Assembly: GCA_947466075.1 (NCBI GenBank)
Contig: CANIBP010000012.1
Span: forward strand, 1 to 64,000
DNA: 64,000 bases
Reading direction: 5' to 3'
DNA from: Verrucomicrobiaceae bacterium
GTDB taxonomy: Bacteria > Verrucomicrobiota > Verrucomicrobiia > Verrucomicrobiales > Verrucomicrobiaceae
Position 1 is the stretch's first letter. Each line of letters starts with the position of its first letter. Position numbers and translations under genes: made by a program. The notes beneath the pieces are model-generated. The model saw only the letters and a list, made by a program, of their open reading frames with translations. It was not told the origin of the DNA and searched no databases. Positions 17,903 to 26,682 of this stretch are shown piece after piece.

Positions 17903-19087
17903 ATGGTAATTATGAAATTGATCGCCAATTCCGGCTTCAAGCCATCCAAAGTCCTCATCTGCCTCGGAACTCGCCCTGAGCTGATCAAATTTGCCCCAAT
18001 GATCAAGGCACTGGAAAACCGCGGGGCTGGTCTGGTCACGGTGAACACGGGACAGCATACCGATTTGCTGGAACCGCTCTTTGATCTCTTTGGTATTCGT
18101 CCGCACCACAATTTGGAAGCCAGGAAGGCCGGGCAGAGCCTGAACGCTCTCGGTAGCCGCTTGCTGGAGCGTTTGGATCCGGTCATGGAGTCTGAAAAAC
18201 CCGATCTCGTGCTGGTGCAGGGTGATACGTCGTCCGCAGTCATGGGCTCGATGGCTGCCTTCAACCGCCGCATTCCTGTCGGCCATCTCGAAGCCGGTCT
18301 CCGCTCGGGAAATCCCCTCAGCCCATTTCCCGAAGAAATGAACCGCCGTTTGGTCGGCCAGATTGCTGCGTATCACTTCGCAGCGACCGAGCGCAATCGC
18401 CGTACGCTCTTAGATGAGGGGGTTGCCGCAGATTCCATCCATCTGGTTGGCAATACCGTCGTTGATGCACTGCGTCAGACGCTGACGACAACTCGTCCGA
18501 GCAAGGCTGTTGAATTGATGCAGCAGTGGGCGGCTGGAAAGCGTCTCGTGCTCGTCACCACACATCGTCGTGAGAATTTTGGCGAAACCATGAGTCAGCA
18601 TCTGCGTGCGCTGCGTGAGTTTATCGAGAGCCAACCAGATCTCTGCATGATCTTCCCAGTGCATCCGAATCCGAATGTGCGCGCTGCTGTCGCTGCCGAA
18701 CTGGAGCACCACCCACGCATCCGTCTGACTGATCCGATGGGTTACCGCGATTTTGTGCATCTGCTTTCTGGTGCATGGCTCATTGTTTCTGACTCAGGCG
18801 GCATTCAGGAAGAAGCCACCGCGCTCGGCAAGCCGATGATCGTGCTGCGCGAAAACACCGAGCGTCCTGAAGCTGTGGAATGCGGTGTCGCACGTCTCGT
18901 GGGTGAATCGCCCGATCGTCTGCGCGAAATGCTGCGCACTGCCTTGATCGACGAAGTCTGGCACGCCAACGCCAGTCGATCCCGCGACGTGTTTGGCGAT
19001 GGTCAAACCGCTGAGCGCATCTGCGACCTCCTTCTCGGACCGAAATCGGCCAATACCGCCATCGAGCCGATGCGCCTCGCTGCCTAA
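17903..19087 (+). CDS. wecB: UDP-N-acetylglucosamine 2-epimerase (non-hydrolysing)
   Basis: 394 residues, the usual length. It interconverts UDP-GlcNAc and UDP-ManNAc for surface polysaccharide synthesis. Visible motifs: CLGTRPELIKFAPMI (about 24-38), VNTGQHTDLLEPLFDLF, VQGDTSSAVMGSMAAF, GHLEAGLRSGNPLSPFPEE (the conserved loop with catalytic Glu), TTHRRENFG and VSDSGGIQEEATALGKP (the UDP-binding C-terminal site). The start at 17903 (MVIMKL) has an alternative ATG at 17912. The roughly 150-base upstream gap is AT-rich and is the most likely place for a promoter of the following genes. The sequence family also includes hydrolysing relatives, so exact chemistry is inferred. Confidence 0.9.
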   Translation: MVIMKLIANSGFKPSKVLICLGTRPELIKFAPMIKALENRGAGLVTVNTGQHTDLLEPLFDLFGIRPHHNLEARKAGQSLNALGSRLLERLDPVMESEKPDLVLVQGDTSSAVMGSMAAFNRRIPVGHLEAGLRSGNPLSPFPEEMNRRLVGQIAAYHFAATERNRRTLLDEGVAADSIHLVGNTVVDALRQTLTTTRPSKAVELMQQWAAGKRLVLVTTHRRENFGETMSQHLRALREFIESQPDLCMIFPVHPNPNVRAAVAAELEHHPRIRLTDPMGYRDFVHLLSGAWLIVSDSGGIQEEATALGKPMIVLRENTERPEAVECGVARLVGESPDRLREMLRTALIDEVWHANASRSRDVFGDGQTAERICDLLLGPKSANTAIEPMRLAA

Positions 19088-19108
19088 GCACCCATTCACT
19101 TTCGCGTC

Positions 19109-20065
19109 ATGAAACCTACTGCCAGCATCTCTCTCGATCTCGATAATCTCTGGAGCTACCTCAAAACGCAGGGCGCTCCAGGTTGGGGGAATTATCCGAG
19201 CTATCTAGACCAGGTCGTGCCCCGCATGCTCGAGACGCTCGATCGCTGTGGCCAGCGCATCACGTTTTTCATCGTCGGCAAAGACGCCACGATGGAATCC
19301 AATCGCGCCGTGCTGCGCTCCATTGCTGATGCCGGGCATGAGATCGCGAATCATTCGTTCATGCACGAGCCATGGCTGCATCTTTATAACCGCGAGCAGC
19401 TGAACATGGAGATTGGCGATGCGGAGAACGCCATTGCCGCAGTTACCGGCAAAACGACCCGTGGCTTTCGCGGTCCCGGTTTCAGCACATCGCCGCTCGT
19501 GCGTGACGTGCTCGCAGAGCGTGGCTACACCTATGATGCTTCGATTTTTCCGAGCGCCCTCGGTCCGGTGGCACGTCTGTTCTTTTTCCTGAATTCCAAG
19601 CTCTCTGCCGAAGAAAAAGAGATGCGCAAAGGTCTCTACGGCAAGTTCAGCGACGCCTTCGGCACCTTGCAGCCCTTCGCCTGGCCGAACGGACTCATCG
19701 AGGTGCCTGTGACCACGATGCCGCTGCTGCGTCTGCCGATTCACACGACTTACCTCATGTTCCTGGCGCAACAGTCCGAAGCGCTGGCCAAACTCTACTG
19801 GAACACCGCAGTCACCCTCTGCCGCGTGCGTGGAGTCGCACTGTCGTTGCTGCTGCACCCCACCGACTTCCTCGATGTGAAGGATGTGCCTGAAATGAGC
19901 TTCTTTCCCGGCATGAAGGTGCCAGCGGCAAAAAAAATCGCCCTCGTTGAGCACACGATCCGCAGCCTGCAGCAACACTGGCAGGTCGGTACGATGAGCC
20001 AGCACGCCGAATCCTTCAGCCATGCAAGCCGCATGCCTGCCAGCCTTTCCACCCAGACCGCCTAA
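19109..20065 (+). CDS. Polysaccharide deacetylase (NodB homology domain)
   Basis: 318 residues. The NodB domain begins immediately (ISLDLDNLWSYLKTQG) with the metal-binding Asp pair, followed by ITFFIVGKDA, the zinc-binding HEIANHSFMH (about 82-91) and GFRGPGFSTSPL (about 125). The C-terminal third holds LLLHPTDFLDVKDVPEMSFF, with the late His expected in the active site. No signal peptide is present, so it probably acts in the cytoplasm or on a lipid-linked precursor. The gene follows wecB by 21 bases and precedes a GT2 gene by about 24, consistent with one transcription unit. Likely role: N- or O-deacetylation of a HexNAc in the exported polymer or its lipid-linked unit. Confidence 0.85.
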   Translation: MKPTASISLDLDNLWSYLKTQGAPGWGNYPSYLDQVVPRMLETLDRCGQRITFFIVGKDATMESNRAVLRSIADAGHEIANHSFMHEPWLHLYNREQLNMEIGDAENAIAAVTGKTTRGFRGPGFSTSPLVRDVLAERGYTYDASIFPSALGPVARLFFFLNSKLSAEEKEMRKGLYGKFSDAFGTLQPFAWPNGLIEVPVTTMPLLRLPIHTTYLMFLAQQSEALAKLYWNTAVTLCRVRGVALSLLLHPTDFLDVKDVPEMSFFPGMKVPAAKKIALVEHTIRSLQQHWQVGTMSQHAESFSHASRMPASLSTQTA

Positions 20066-20089
20066 CTCAACACACGCCCGCACATAGCC

Positions 20090-20905
20090 ATGAAAACACC
20101 GACCCAAATCAACGAAGTTGCCATCGTCCTGCCCGCCTACAACGAGGAGAAGGATCTGCCCACGCTGCTCGAAAACATCCGCACCACGGTTGGAACGATG
20201 CCATTCAAATACACCGTCGTTGTCGTCGATGATGGTTCCAAAGATCGCACCGCCGAAATCGCTCGTGAATATGCCAAAACGATGCCTCTCAAGCTCGTGC
20301 AGCATGAAGTGAATAAGGGTCTCGGTGAAGGCATCCAGACCGGTCTCCGTGAAGGCTGGCTCATTGGCGATGCTGTGATCGTCATGGATGCCGACAACAC
20401 GCACAATCCCAAGTACATCCTCGACATGGTGAAGATTATCGAGGCTGGTGATGCTGATGTCGTCATCGCCTCGCGCTTTCAAGCTACCAGCGTAGTGCAG
20501 GGTGTGCCGTTCTTCCGCCAGGTGCTCAGTTGGGGCTGTTTCGCCATGATGAAAACACTGCTGCCTTATCGCAATGTGCGCGATTATTCCACCGGCTTCC
20601 GTGCGTATCGCAGCCTCACGCTCGGTCGTCTCATCAAGACCACCGGACCCAAGTTCATCGAGGAATCCAGCTTCGCATGCATGCTCGAACTCCTCCTCAG
20701 TCTGCGCTGGGTTGGCGCACGCGCTGTCGAAATTCCTTACACGCTGCGTTACGATCTCAAAGTCGGTGTCAGCAAGATGCGCATCATGCGCACCATCCGC
20801 CGCTACTTCAATGTCATCGGCAAATACTGGGCCAAGGACGTATTGCCACAGGCAGAAGAACCTTCCCTCCACGAATTGCGTTCCCAAGTGGGAAGCCGCG
20901 CCTGA
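20090..20905 (+). CDS. Family 2 glycosyltransferase (dolichol-phosphate mannosyltransferase-like)
   Basis: 271 residues. The GT-A fold is clear: VAIVLPAYNEEKDLPTLLEN, VVVVDDGSKDRTAEIA (nucleotide-binding DxD equivalents), NKGLGEGIQTGLREG, VIVMDADNTHNP (the metal-binding DAD) and VVIASRFQ. No membrane helices beyond a weakly hydrophobic stretch at about 140-160. Proteins with this pattern load a hexose onto polyprenyl phosphate, which would supply the GT-C enzyme encoded at the start of the cluster. The gene is packed tightly between the deacetylase and the FAD oxidoreductase. Confidence 0.88.
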   Translation: MKTPTQINEVAIVLPAYNEEKDLPTLLENIRTTVGTMPFKYTVVVVDDGSKDRTAEIAREYAKTMPLKLVQHEVNKGLGEGIQTGLREGWLIGDAVIVMDADNTHNPKYILDMVKIIEAGDADVVIASRFQATSVVQGVPFFRQVLSWGCFAMMKTLLPYRNVRDYSTGFRAYRSLTLGRLIKTTGPKFIEESSFACMLELLLSLRWVGARAVEIPYTLRYDLKVGVSKMRIMRTIRRYFNVIGKYWAKDVLPQAEEPSLHELRSQVGSRA

Positions 20906-20931
20906 TTCAACAACTGAACTGCACCTCCGTT

Positions 20932-22347
20932 ATGTCCGCCACACCCAAATCAGTCGCCATTCTCGGCGGCGGTATCTCCGGCCTCACCTGTGCGCTGCGC
21001 CTCGCGCAGGAGGGGCGGCGAGTCACGTTGATCGAGGGTTCGGCGCATCTTGGCGGCCTTGGCACTTTCTTTGAGCATGATGATCGCACGTTTGAAAAGT
21101 TCTATCACTGCATGTTGCCTAGTGACGGTCCGCTTCTGAGCGTGCTGGAGTCGCTTGGGATTCGTAACGAGGTCTATTGGAAGCCTACCACCTTCGCTTA
21201 TGCGCATCAGGGCCGGTTCTTTCCACTCAATACCGCCCTTGATCTGCTGAAGTTCGCGCCGCTGCGTTTCATTGACCGCATTCGCGTTGGCATCACCGGA
21301 TTGTATGGCCGTCTCGTCTCGGATAAGGGGCTCGATAACGTCACCACCGTGAAATGGCTCACCCGACTCAGTGGTGCTCGTGCCTTTGCCAAATTCTGGC
21401 AGCCCATGCTCGAAGCCAAGTTCGGTGATCGCTACCACGACGTGCCTGCGCTCTGGTTCTGGACGCGCTTCAATCGCGAGAAAGGCGAATCCAAAGGCGA
21501 GTGCAAAGGCTACATCAAAGGCGGCTACAAACACATCACGGACACTTTCTCGCGTGTGCTGCGTGAGCTTGGTTCCGAAATCCGCCTCAACACTGCGGTG
21601 CAGAGCATCGATCTCGATGCCGATGGCCGCACCACGGTCAAAACCGCCGCAGGCAGCGAAACATTTGATCAAATCGTCGTAACACTGCCCACGCCGCAGG
21701 TCGAACAGCTCATCGGCCCCGCTTTGCGCCGTGAAATGCCTGCCCTCGACACCACCACGGATTACCAAGGCGTCATCAACTGTCTGCTGTTCCTCAAAAA
21801 GCCACTCACCACGCACTACTGGGTCGCCACACCAGGAAATGACCATCCTTTCGATGGCGTCGTCGAAACCTCCACGCTCATTGACACCGCTGACCGTGGA
21901 CAGCGCCACGTCGTCCATCTCACCAAATACCTGCATCGCAGCGATGAACGTTTCGCCGTCAGTGATGACTGCATCCGCGCCTATTGGATTCCAGCATTGA
22001 AACAGCTCTTCCAACAGCTCCAGGACGACGACATCGAGACCAGCCATGTTTTCCGCGCTCCCTTCGTCGAACCGATCTATCGCCTCGGCCAGATGCAGCT
22101 TCGTCCGCCGGAAGAGTTGATCAAAAACAAAGTTTATATGGCCAACACCGCCCAGGTCTATCCCTTCGTTACCTCTTGGAACGGCAGCGTCATTCAGGCC
22201 GAGCGCACACTTGCCACCATGGGCATCGGTCCTGCTGCCCCGGCAGTTAGTGAATCCACTCCCATGGGATCACGCACTGCTGAATTGAAGCTCGCCAGAC
22301 CACGCGCGTCAGCAACACCTCTGCGTCCGGCGGTCGCTAAGATGTAA
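20932..22347 (+). CDS. NAD(P)/FAD-dependent oxidoreductase of the polysaccharide cluster
   Basis: 471 residues, starting at MSATPKSVAILGGG; the same frame is open further upstream but that part overlaps the GT2 gene. The N-terminal Rossmann motif is VAILGGGISGLTCALRLAQE with the acidic end of strand two in VTLIEGSAHLGGLG. FEKFYHCMLPSD, SDKGLDNVTTVKWLTRLSG and the C-terminal QVYPFVTSWNGSVIQAERT are typical of amine-oxidase/protoporphyrinogen-oxidase-like flavoproteins that travel with glycosyltransferase clusters. The substrate is unknown; a lipid-linked sugar or prenyl chain is possible. It is the last gene of the five-gene cluster and is followed by a 100-base gap. Confidence 0.8.
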   Translation: MSATPKSVAILGGGISGLTCALRLAQEGRRVTLIEGSAHLGGLGTFFEHDDRTFEKFYHCMLPSDGPLLSVLESLGIRNEVYWKPTTFAYAHQGRFFPLNTALDLLKFAPLRFIDRIRVGITGLYGRLVSDKGLDNVTTVKWLTRLSGARAFAKFWQPMLEAKFGDRYHDVPALWFWTRFNREKGESKGECKGYIKGGYKHITDTFSRVLRELGSEIRLNTAVQSIDLDADGRTTVKTAAGSETFDQIVVTLPTPQVEQLIGPALRREMPALDTTTDYQGVINCLLFLKKPLTTHYWVATPGNDHPFDGVVETSTLIDTADRGQRHVVHLTKYLHRSDERFAVSDDCIRAYWIPALKQLFQQLQDDDIETSHVFRAPFVEPIYRLGQMQLRPPEELIKNKVYMANTAQVYPFVTSWNGSVIQAERTLATMGIGPAAPAVSESTPMGSRTAELKLARPRASATPLRPAVAKM

Positions 22348-22445
22348 GTTCAGGTCAGCAATGTTGACGAATTACGCCAACGAATGGCCTGCATCTGCGA
22401 TTCATTCAGCTCGGATTCTTGCATTTTAAGGCGTGCGGAGTCCCT

Positions 22446-23159
22446 TTAGAACACCGGGGCGAAGGAGCCGAACACGAGTCGATCCAGTGGCCAGATTTTC
22501 AGCAGATTTTCCACGCCGCCCACACCTTCGATCATCGCGAAGTCGAGCCACACGTTGGGGCAGTCCTGCAAATGTTTGATCACCATGGCGGCATTCGCAT
22601 TGAGCACCATCACTCGGGCCGCTTTAATTTCCTTCATGATCGCAGACAGCGGTTGGAGATCGACGGGTGCCACACGCACTTGCGGGTGTTGCGTGCGTTC
22701 ATCCTCCATTTGGTCCACGATTTGAATGAGCACGTGATGTTTCACTGCGAACGCGAGCAAATCGCGAAAAGTAGGAGCTTCGAGCGTGTAGCCGTGATAG
22801 TTCGGATGCAGGCGCAATACACGCATTCCGTAAACTTCGACGCAACGTTTGACGTCATCCTGCCAGTCCGGCAGAGCGAGATTGATCGTGCCACAGGGGC
22901 GCAGGGTCGCATTGGTTTTGCAGTGTAGTGCGAGCTGACGGTTCACTTCGGCCACATCACGGCGGAGCAGTCCTTCAAAAGCACCAGCCCAAGCTTCCGT
23001 GACGGGTTGCTTCAAGAATGACTGCTCGTCTTCAAGCTGCCGAAAGGGGTGCTGTCCTACATAAACATGGCAATCGGTCAATCGTGTGGCCTCGTCTGCA
23101 TGCAAGGATGAGGCGGCCAGCATGGCGCTGGAGCGAACCAGGAAATTCCGACGATTCAT
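22446..23159 (-). CDS. Amidohydrolase-family secreted protein (TIM-barrel metal-dependent hydrolase)
   Basis: 237 residues from the ATG at 23159 (MNRRNFLVRSSAMLAASSLH), a twin-arginine-like signal. The frame extends upstream but that part antisenses the GYF-domain gene. The body has TDCHVYVGQHPFRQ (an altered DxHxH start), VLRLHPNYHGYTLE, FAVKHHVLIQI and LDRLVFGSFAPVF at the end, the amidohydrolase-2 pattern. Typical members end DRLLFGSDxP; here it is FGSFAP, so the metal-binding Asp seems missing. The first motif also lacks the second His. Reduced or non-metal-dependent activity is possible. A related cytoplasmic amidohydrolase lies about 450 bases away on the same strand. Confidence 0.65.
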   Translation of the reverse strand: MNRRNFLVRSSAMLAASSLHADEATRLTDCHVYVGQHPFRQLEDEQSFLKQPVTEAWAGAFEGLLRRDVAEVNRQLALHCKTNATLRPCGTINLALPDWQDDVKRCVEVYGMRVLRLHPNYHGYTLEAPTFRDLLAFAVKHHVLIQIVDQMEDERTQHPQVRVAPVDLQPLSAIMKEIKAARVMVLNANAAMVIKHLQDCPNVWLDFAMIEGVGGVENLLKIWPLDRLVFGSFAPVF

Positions 23160-23247
23160 GCCACCATCATGCGTGATTTGCCTCCAGTTGGAAAGCATTT
23201 CCTCACGCCTTGCGTCATGGCCGCCGCGTGATAGCCTTGCGCTGAAA

Positions 23248-23601
23248 ATGAATTGGTACATCAACAACGCTGGAGCCGCCGAAGGGCCGATAGATGAGAA
23301 CGCCATGGCCGAACTGGCTCGTGACAAGAAACTGGCGTCAGACTCGCTTGTCTGGCACGCGGGGCTTGAAGCTTGGCAGACGGTAGCAGCGCTTGCTCCT
23401 GCGTGGTGGTCATCAACTCTGCCTACACCTGCGGGAAGACCTGCACCTATCGTTGAGAAGAAACCCGCGAAGTTTAAGGAGGACGCTTCTGCACGCCGTT
23501 TGTCAGGTCCCAAAGCACCAACCAGCGAAACGACCGAAGAGAAGGAAAGCGGCGGTTTCTTGAAGCGATTGTTCGGCTTCGGCAAAAAGAAGCCGGACTG
23601 A
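23248..23601 (+). CDS. GYF_2-domain protein
   Basis: 117 residues from the ATG at 23248. The first ~50 residues (MNWYINNAGAAEGPIDENAM, then SDSLVWHAGLEAWQTV) match the GYF_2 domain that often sits at the start of bacterial membrane or signalling proteins and binds proline-rich peptides. A Pro/Lys/Glu-rich tail follows, ending in a basic GGFLKRLFGFGKKKPD, which may be an amphipathic membrane-contact tail. The gene ends two bases before the stop of the convergent gene at 23603. Confidence 0.7.
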   Translation: MNWYINNAGAAEGPIDENAMAELARDKKLASDSLVWHAGLEAWQTVAALAPAWWSSTLPTPAGRPAPIVEKKPAKFKEDASARRLSGPKAPTSETTEEKESGGFLKRLFGFGKKKPD

Positions 23602-23602
23602 T

Positions 23603-24388
23603 TCAGGTATTGATGCCCTTGGCATTTAAGATCGGCAGCATCAGGCCACGCAGGTTATCACAGAAAATTCTCTGTTTGTCGGCATCACTGATTTTTGCGC
23701 CGTGAATCTTGGCAAGCTGGCTGGCAAAACTGCGCCCTCCACAGTCGCTGCCGTAAATCACGCGTGAGGCACCGAGTTCGCGCACCGCCATTTCGGTGAT
23801 GCCTGCGGTGGGATCGGAGCCAGCGAGATCAGCATAGAGATTGGTTTGCCCGCGAATCGCGCGTATACCGAGTTCCCAGGTGCCGCCGGTGTGACCGCAG
23901 ATGATGGGCACATCGGGAAAACGCTTCGCCAGCGTCACGAGATCATCCGGTGTTGATTCGCCAGGATAGTTGCCGTTTGTCTTGAACCAGGTGTGTTGGA
24001 AAATGACCGCCTTCAATTCTGCTGCACGACGAATAATCGCATCAATGGCTGGAACCGTGCAGTGTTCCGCCACCCACAACTTTACGCCGACCATCGAGCC
24101 GTTGGCGACGCAGCGTTCGAGCTCCGCGAGGCTTTCTTCGGGGTGTTTGGCGCTCAAATAAACAAAGCCGAAGGCGCGGTCAGGAAATTGAGCAACGGCG
24201 CGCAATACCTCGCTGTTTTGCTGCACCAAATCGGGTGGAGATGGATCCTGCGACCATTTCATGCCCATGTAAACACATAGCCGTTCGATGCCCATACGAT
24301 CAGCATAAACAAGCAGTGCCTTGAGCCGTTCCTCTGGTGTAAGGCCGGGGACGCCGGACAGATGGCAGTGTAAATCCCAGATGCGCAT
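23603..24388 (-). CDS. Amidohydrolase-2 family metal-dependent hydrolase
   Basis: 261 residues, starting MRIWDLHCHLSGVPGL, with no signal peptide. DLHCHL gives the HxH metal site. KLWVAEHC, the FQHTWFKTNG strand (about 130), the IICGHTGGTWE strand (about 160) and VIYGSDCGGRSF (about 210, metal-binding Asp) complete the TIM-barrel set, so all metal ligands appear present. This differs from its neighbour at 22446-23159. Substrate unknown; such proteins hydrolyse or decarboxylate small cyclic or sugar-derived molecules. Confidence 0.75.
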   Translation of the reverse strand: MRIWDLHCHLSGVPGLTPEERLKALLVYADRMGIERLCVYMGMKWSQDPSPPDLVQQNSEVLRAVAQFPDRAFGFVYLSAKHPEESLAELERCVANGSMVGVKLWVAEHCTVPAIDAIIRRAAELKAVIFQHTWFKTNGNYPGESTPDDLVTLAKRFPDVPIICGHTGGTWELGIRAIRGQTNLYADLAGSDPTAGITEMAVRELGASRVIYGSDCGGRSFASQLAKIHGAKISDADKQRIFCDNLRGLMLPILNAKGINT

Positions 24389-24518
24389 GATGCATCAGTG
24401 AAGCGGGCACTTCTCCCAGCCACAAGTGAATCTTTTGCGGCTGCTGTTGGCTGGTATTGCCGTATTGGAAACGGCGAACGTCGCTTGCGGCGTGCGCCTA
24501 TCCTCGCATCATGCGCCT

Positions 24519-26678
24519 ATGCCGCCGACAGTGAAATCACACCATCCTGAACAATCGCCCGAACCGCCAAAGCTGCGTCTGACCGAGGAGCATTTTATTA
24601 ACCGCGAACTTAGTTGGCTCGCCTTCAACTCCCGTGTGCTCGACGAGGCTGCGCGCAGCACGTTACCCGTGCTCGAACGCGTCAAGTTTCTCGCCATTAC
24701 TGCCTCGAACCTCGATGAATTTTTCATGGTCCGCGTTGGGGGGCTTCAGCTTCTGCGCGAACAGGGCCTCCGCGTGCGTGACAGCGCCGGCCTCACGCCC
24801 ACACAGCAGTGGGAGCAAATTCATCAGCAGGCGGCTTTATTTATTGCGCGGCAGTACGACATTCTGCAGCAGCAGTTGGTGCCGTTGTTGAACGAAAAGG
24901 GCATCCGCCGCCTCGCCATCAGCAGCCTCACGCCCGCCCAGCGTACGCAACTGCGCGAGTACTTCGCCGAGCACATCTTCCCGGTTCTCTCGCCCGTCGT
25001 GGTCGATGATGCAGGTGCTCGCGCCGCTATTCCTGCGCTGCAAATCGTCCTGCTTTGCACCGTCACAAGTGGTGATAATGGGCACGCTGAAAAACGTCAC
25101 GTCCTACTGCCACTGCCCGCCAATCTGCCGCGCCAAGTGGCCATTCCTGATCCTGATGCTGGTCAGTATCTCTATGTGAACCTCGAAGACGTGGTCACAC
25201 TCTTCATCGGCGAGTTCTTCCCGGCGGAAAAAGTCTCAGCACCCGCTCGCTTCCGCGTCAGTCGTAACACTGACATCACCGTCGATGATGAAAGTGCCTT
25301 CGACCTTGCCAGCGAGATGGCCGAAGTACTCGAAGCCCGCCTCAAGAGTCCCACCATTCGCATCGAGATCGAATCCGGTGCCTCACGCGAGCACATGCGC
25401 ATCATCCGTGACCTCTGCGGCGCACGCACTGCGCAGGTCTATGATATTCCGGGCGAACTCGACCTTCGCTCCTGCTTTCAAATCGCCAGCATTTCCGGTT
25501 TTGAAGAACTGAAGGTCGAGCCGTGGGATAGCCATCCGAGCACCGCCATCACCCCCGGCGAGAGCATCTTCGCAGCGATCAAACGCGGCGACATCCTGCT
25601 CCATCATCCCTTCGAGAGCTTCGATCCCATTCTCGCCCTCGTCGAGGAAGCCGCCGCTGATCCGAACGTCATCGCGATCAAACAGATCCTCTACCGCACC
25701 GCAAAAAATAGCCGCATCATCTCCGCATTGATTCGTGCCGCTCAGGCCGGCAAGCACGTCACCGTGCTCGTGGAGTTGAAAGCCCGTTTCGATGAAGCAC
25801 GCAATCTCGAACGTGCCGCCGATCTCATCAATGCGGGCGCTCAAATCATCTATGGTGTCGCCGGTTTGAAGACGCATGCCAAGGTCTGCCTCGTCATGCG
25901 CCGCGAATCCGGCCACATGACGCGCTACATGCACTTCGGCACCGGCAACTACAACGAGGCCACCTCCAAGCTCTACACCGACATCAGCCTGCTCACCTGC
26001 CGCGCTGAACTCGGTGCCGATGCCTCCACCTTCTTCAACACCGTCACCGGCCGCTCACGCTTCGTGCATTTCAACAAGCTCAGCATGGCCCCTTACGGCC
26101 TACGCGAGCGCCTGCTCTCCATGATCCGCAGCGAAACCGAACGCGCCCGCCAGGGCGACGCCGCCGAGATCATGCTTAAGATGAACGCCCTCGAAGACCG
26201 CCAGATGATCGAGGCGCTCTACGACGCCTCACAGGCTGGCGTGAAGATCCGCCTCAACGTGCGCGGCATCTGCTGCCTGCGCCCCGGCATCAAAGGCATC
26301 AGCGAAAACATCAGCGTCGTCAGCATCATCGACCGCTATCTGGAGCACGCCCGCATCTTCTGGTTCCGCCAGGGCGGCAAACCCGCCGTCTTCATCGCCA
26401 GCGCCGACTTCATGAACCGCAACCTCTCGAAGCGGGTTGAACTCCTCACGCCCGTCGAAGACAAAGAGGCCCGCAAACGCCTCCAGCACATCCTCGAAAC
26501 CCATTTCGCCGACACCGCCCGCGGTCGCACCCTCAAAGCCGACGGCACGTGGCACATCGCTCACGTCACCGCCGCCAAGGCCCACCGCTCCCAGGAGCAG
26601 TTTGCCCGCGAAATGACCAAGCGTGCGCGCCAAGCGAATGAATCGCCGGATGTGCTCGTGCCGCACACACCGAAGTAA
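24519..26678 (+). CDS. ppk1: Polyphosphate kinase 1
   Basis: 719 residues from the ATG at 24519, the usual family length; a GTG at 24426 would add 31 residues. It builds inorganic polyphosphate from ATP. Domain order: N domain with FINRELSWLAFNSRVL and the invariant ITASNLDEFFMVRVGG; H domain; then C1/C2 (phospholipase-D-like) with HHPFESFDPILALVEEAA, IKQILYRTAKNSRI, VELKARFDEARNL, GLKTHAKVCLVMRR (region of the phosphorylated His) and MHFGTGNYNEATSKLYTDIS. All hallmark motifs are intact. It is convergent with the MlaE gene at its 3' end. Confidence 0.95.
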   Translation: MPPTVKSHHPEQSPEPPKLRLTEEHFINRELSWLAFNSRVLDEAARSTLPVLERVKFLAITASNLDEFFMVRVGGLQLLREQGLRVRDSAGLTPTQQWEQIHQQAALFIARQYDILQQQLVPLLNEKGIRRLAISSLTPAQRTQLREYFAEHIFPVLSPVVVDDAGARAAIPALQIVLLCTVTSGDNGHAEKRHVLLPLPANLPRQVAIPDPDAGQYLYVNLEDVVTLFIGEFFPAEKVSAPARFRVSRNTDITVDDESAFDLASEMAEVLEARLKSPTIRIEIESGASREHMRIIRDLCGARTAQVYDIPGELDLRSCFQIASISGFEELKVEPWDSHPSTAITPGESIFAAIKRGDILLHHPFESFDPILALVEEAAADPNVIAIKQILYRTAKNSRIISALIRAAQAGKHVTVLVELKARFDEARNLERAADLINAGAQIIYGVAGLKTHAKVCLVMRRESGHMTRYMHFGTGNYNEATSKLYTDISLLTCRAELGADASTFFNTVTGRSRFVHFNKLSMAPYGLRERLLSMIRSETERARQGDAAEIMLKMNALEDRQMIEALYDASQAGVKIRLNVRGICCLRPGIKGISENISVVSIIDRYLEHARIFWFRQGGKPAVFIASADFMNRNLSKRVELLTPVEDKEARKRLQHILETHFADTARGRTLKADGTWHIAHVTAAKAHRSQEQFAREMTKRARQANESPDVLVPHTPK

Positions 26679-26682
26679 GACA

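Noticed and set aside
19205..20887. 560-residue minus-strand frame over the deacetylase and GT2 genes
   Set aside because: It spans two well-supported plus-strand genes and has a shadow-like composition.
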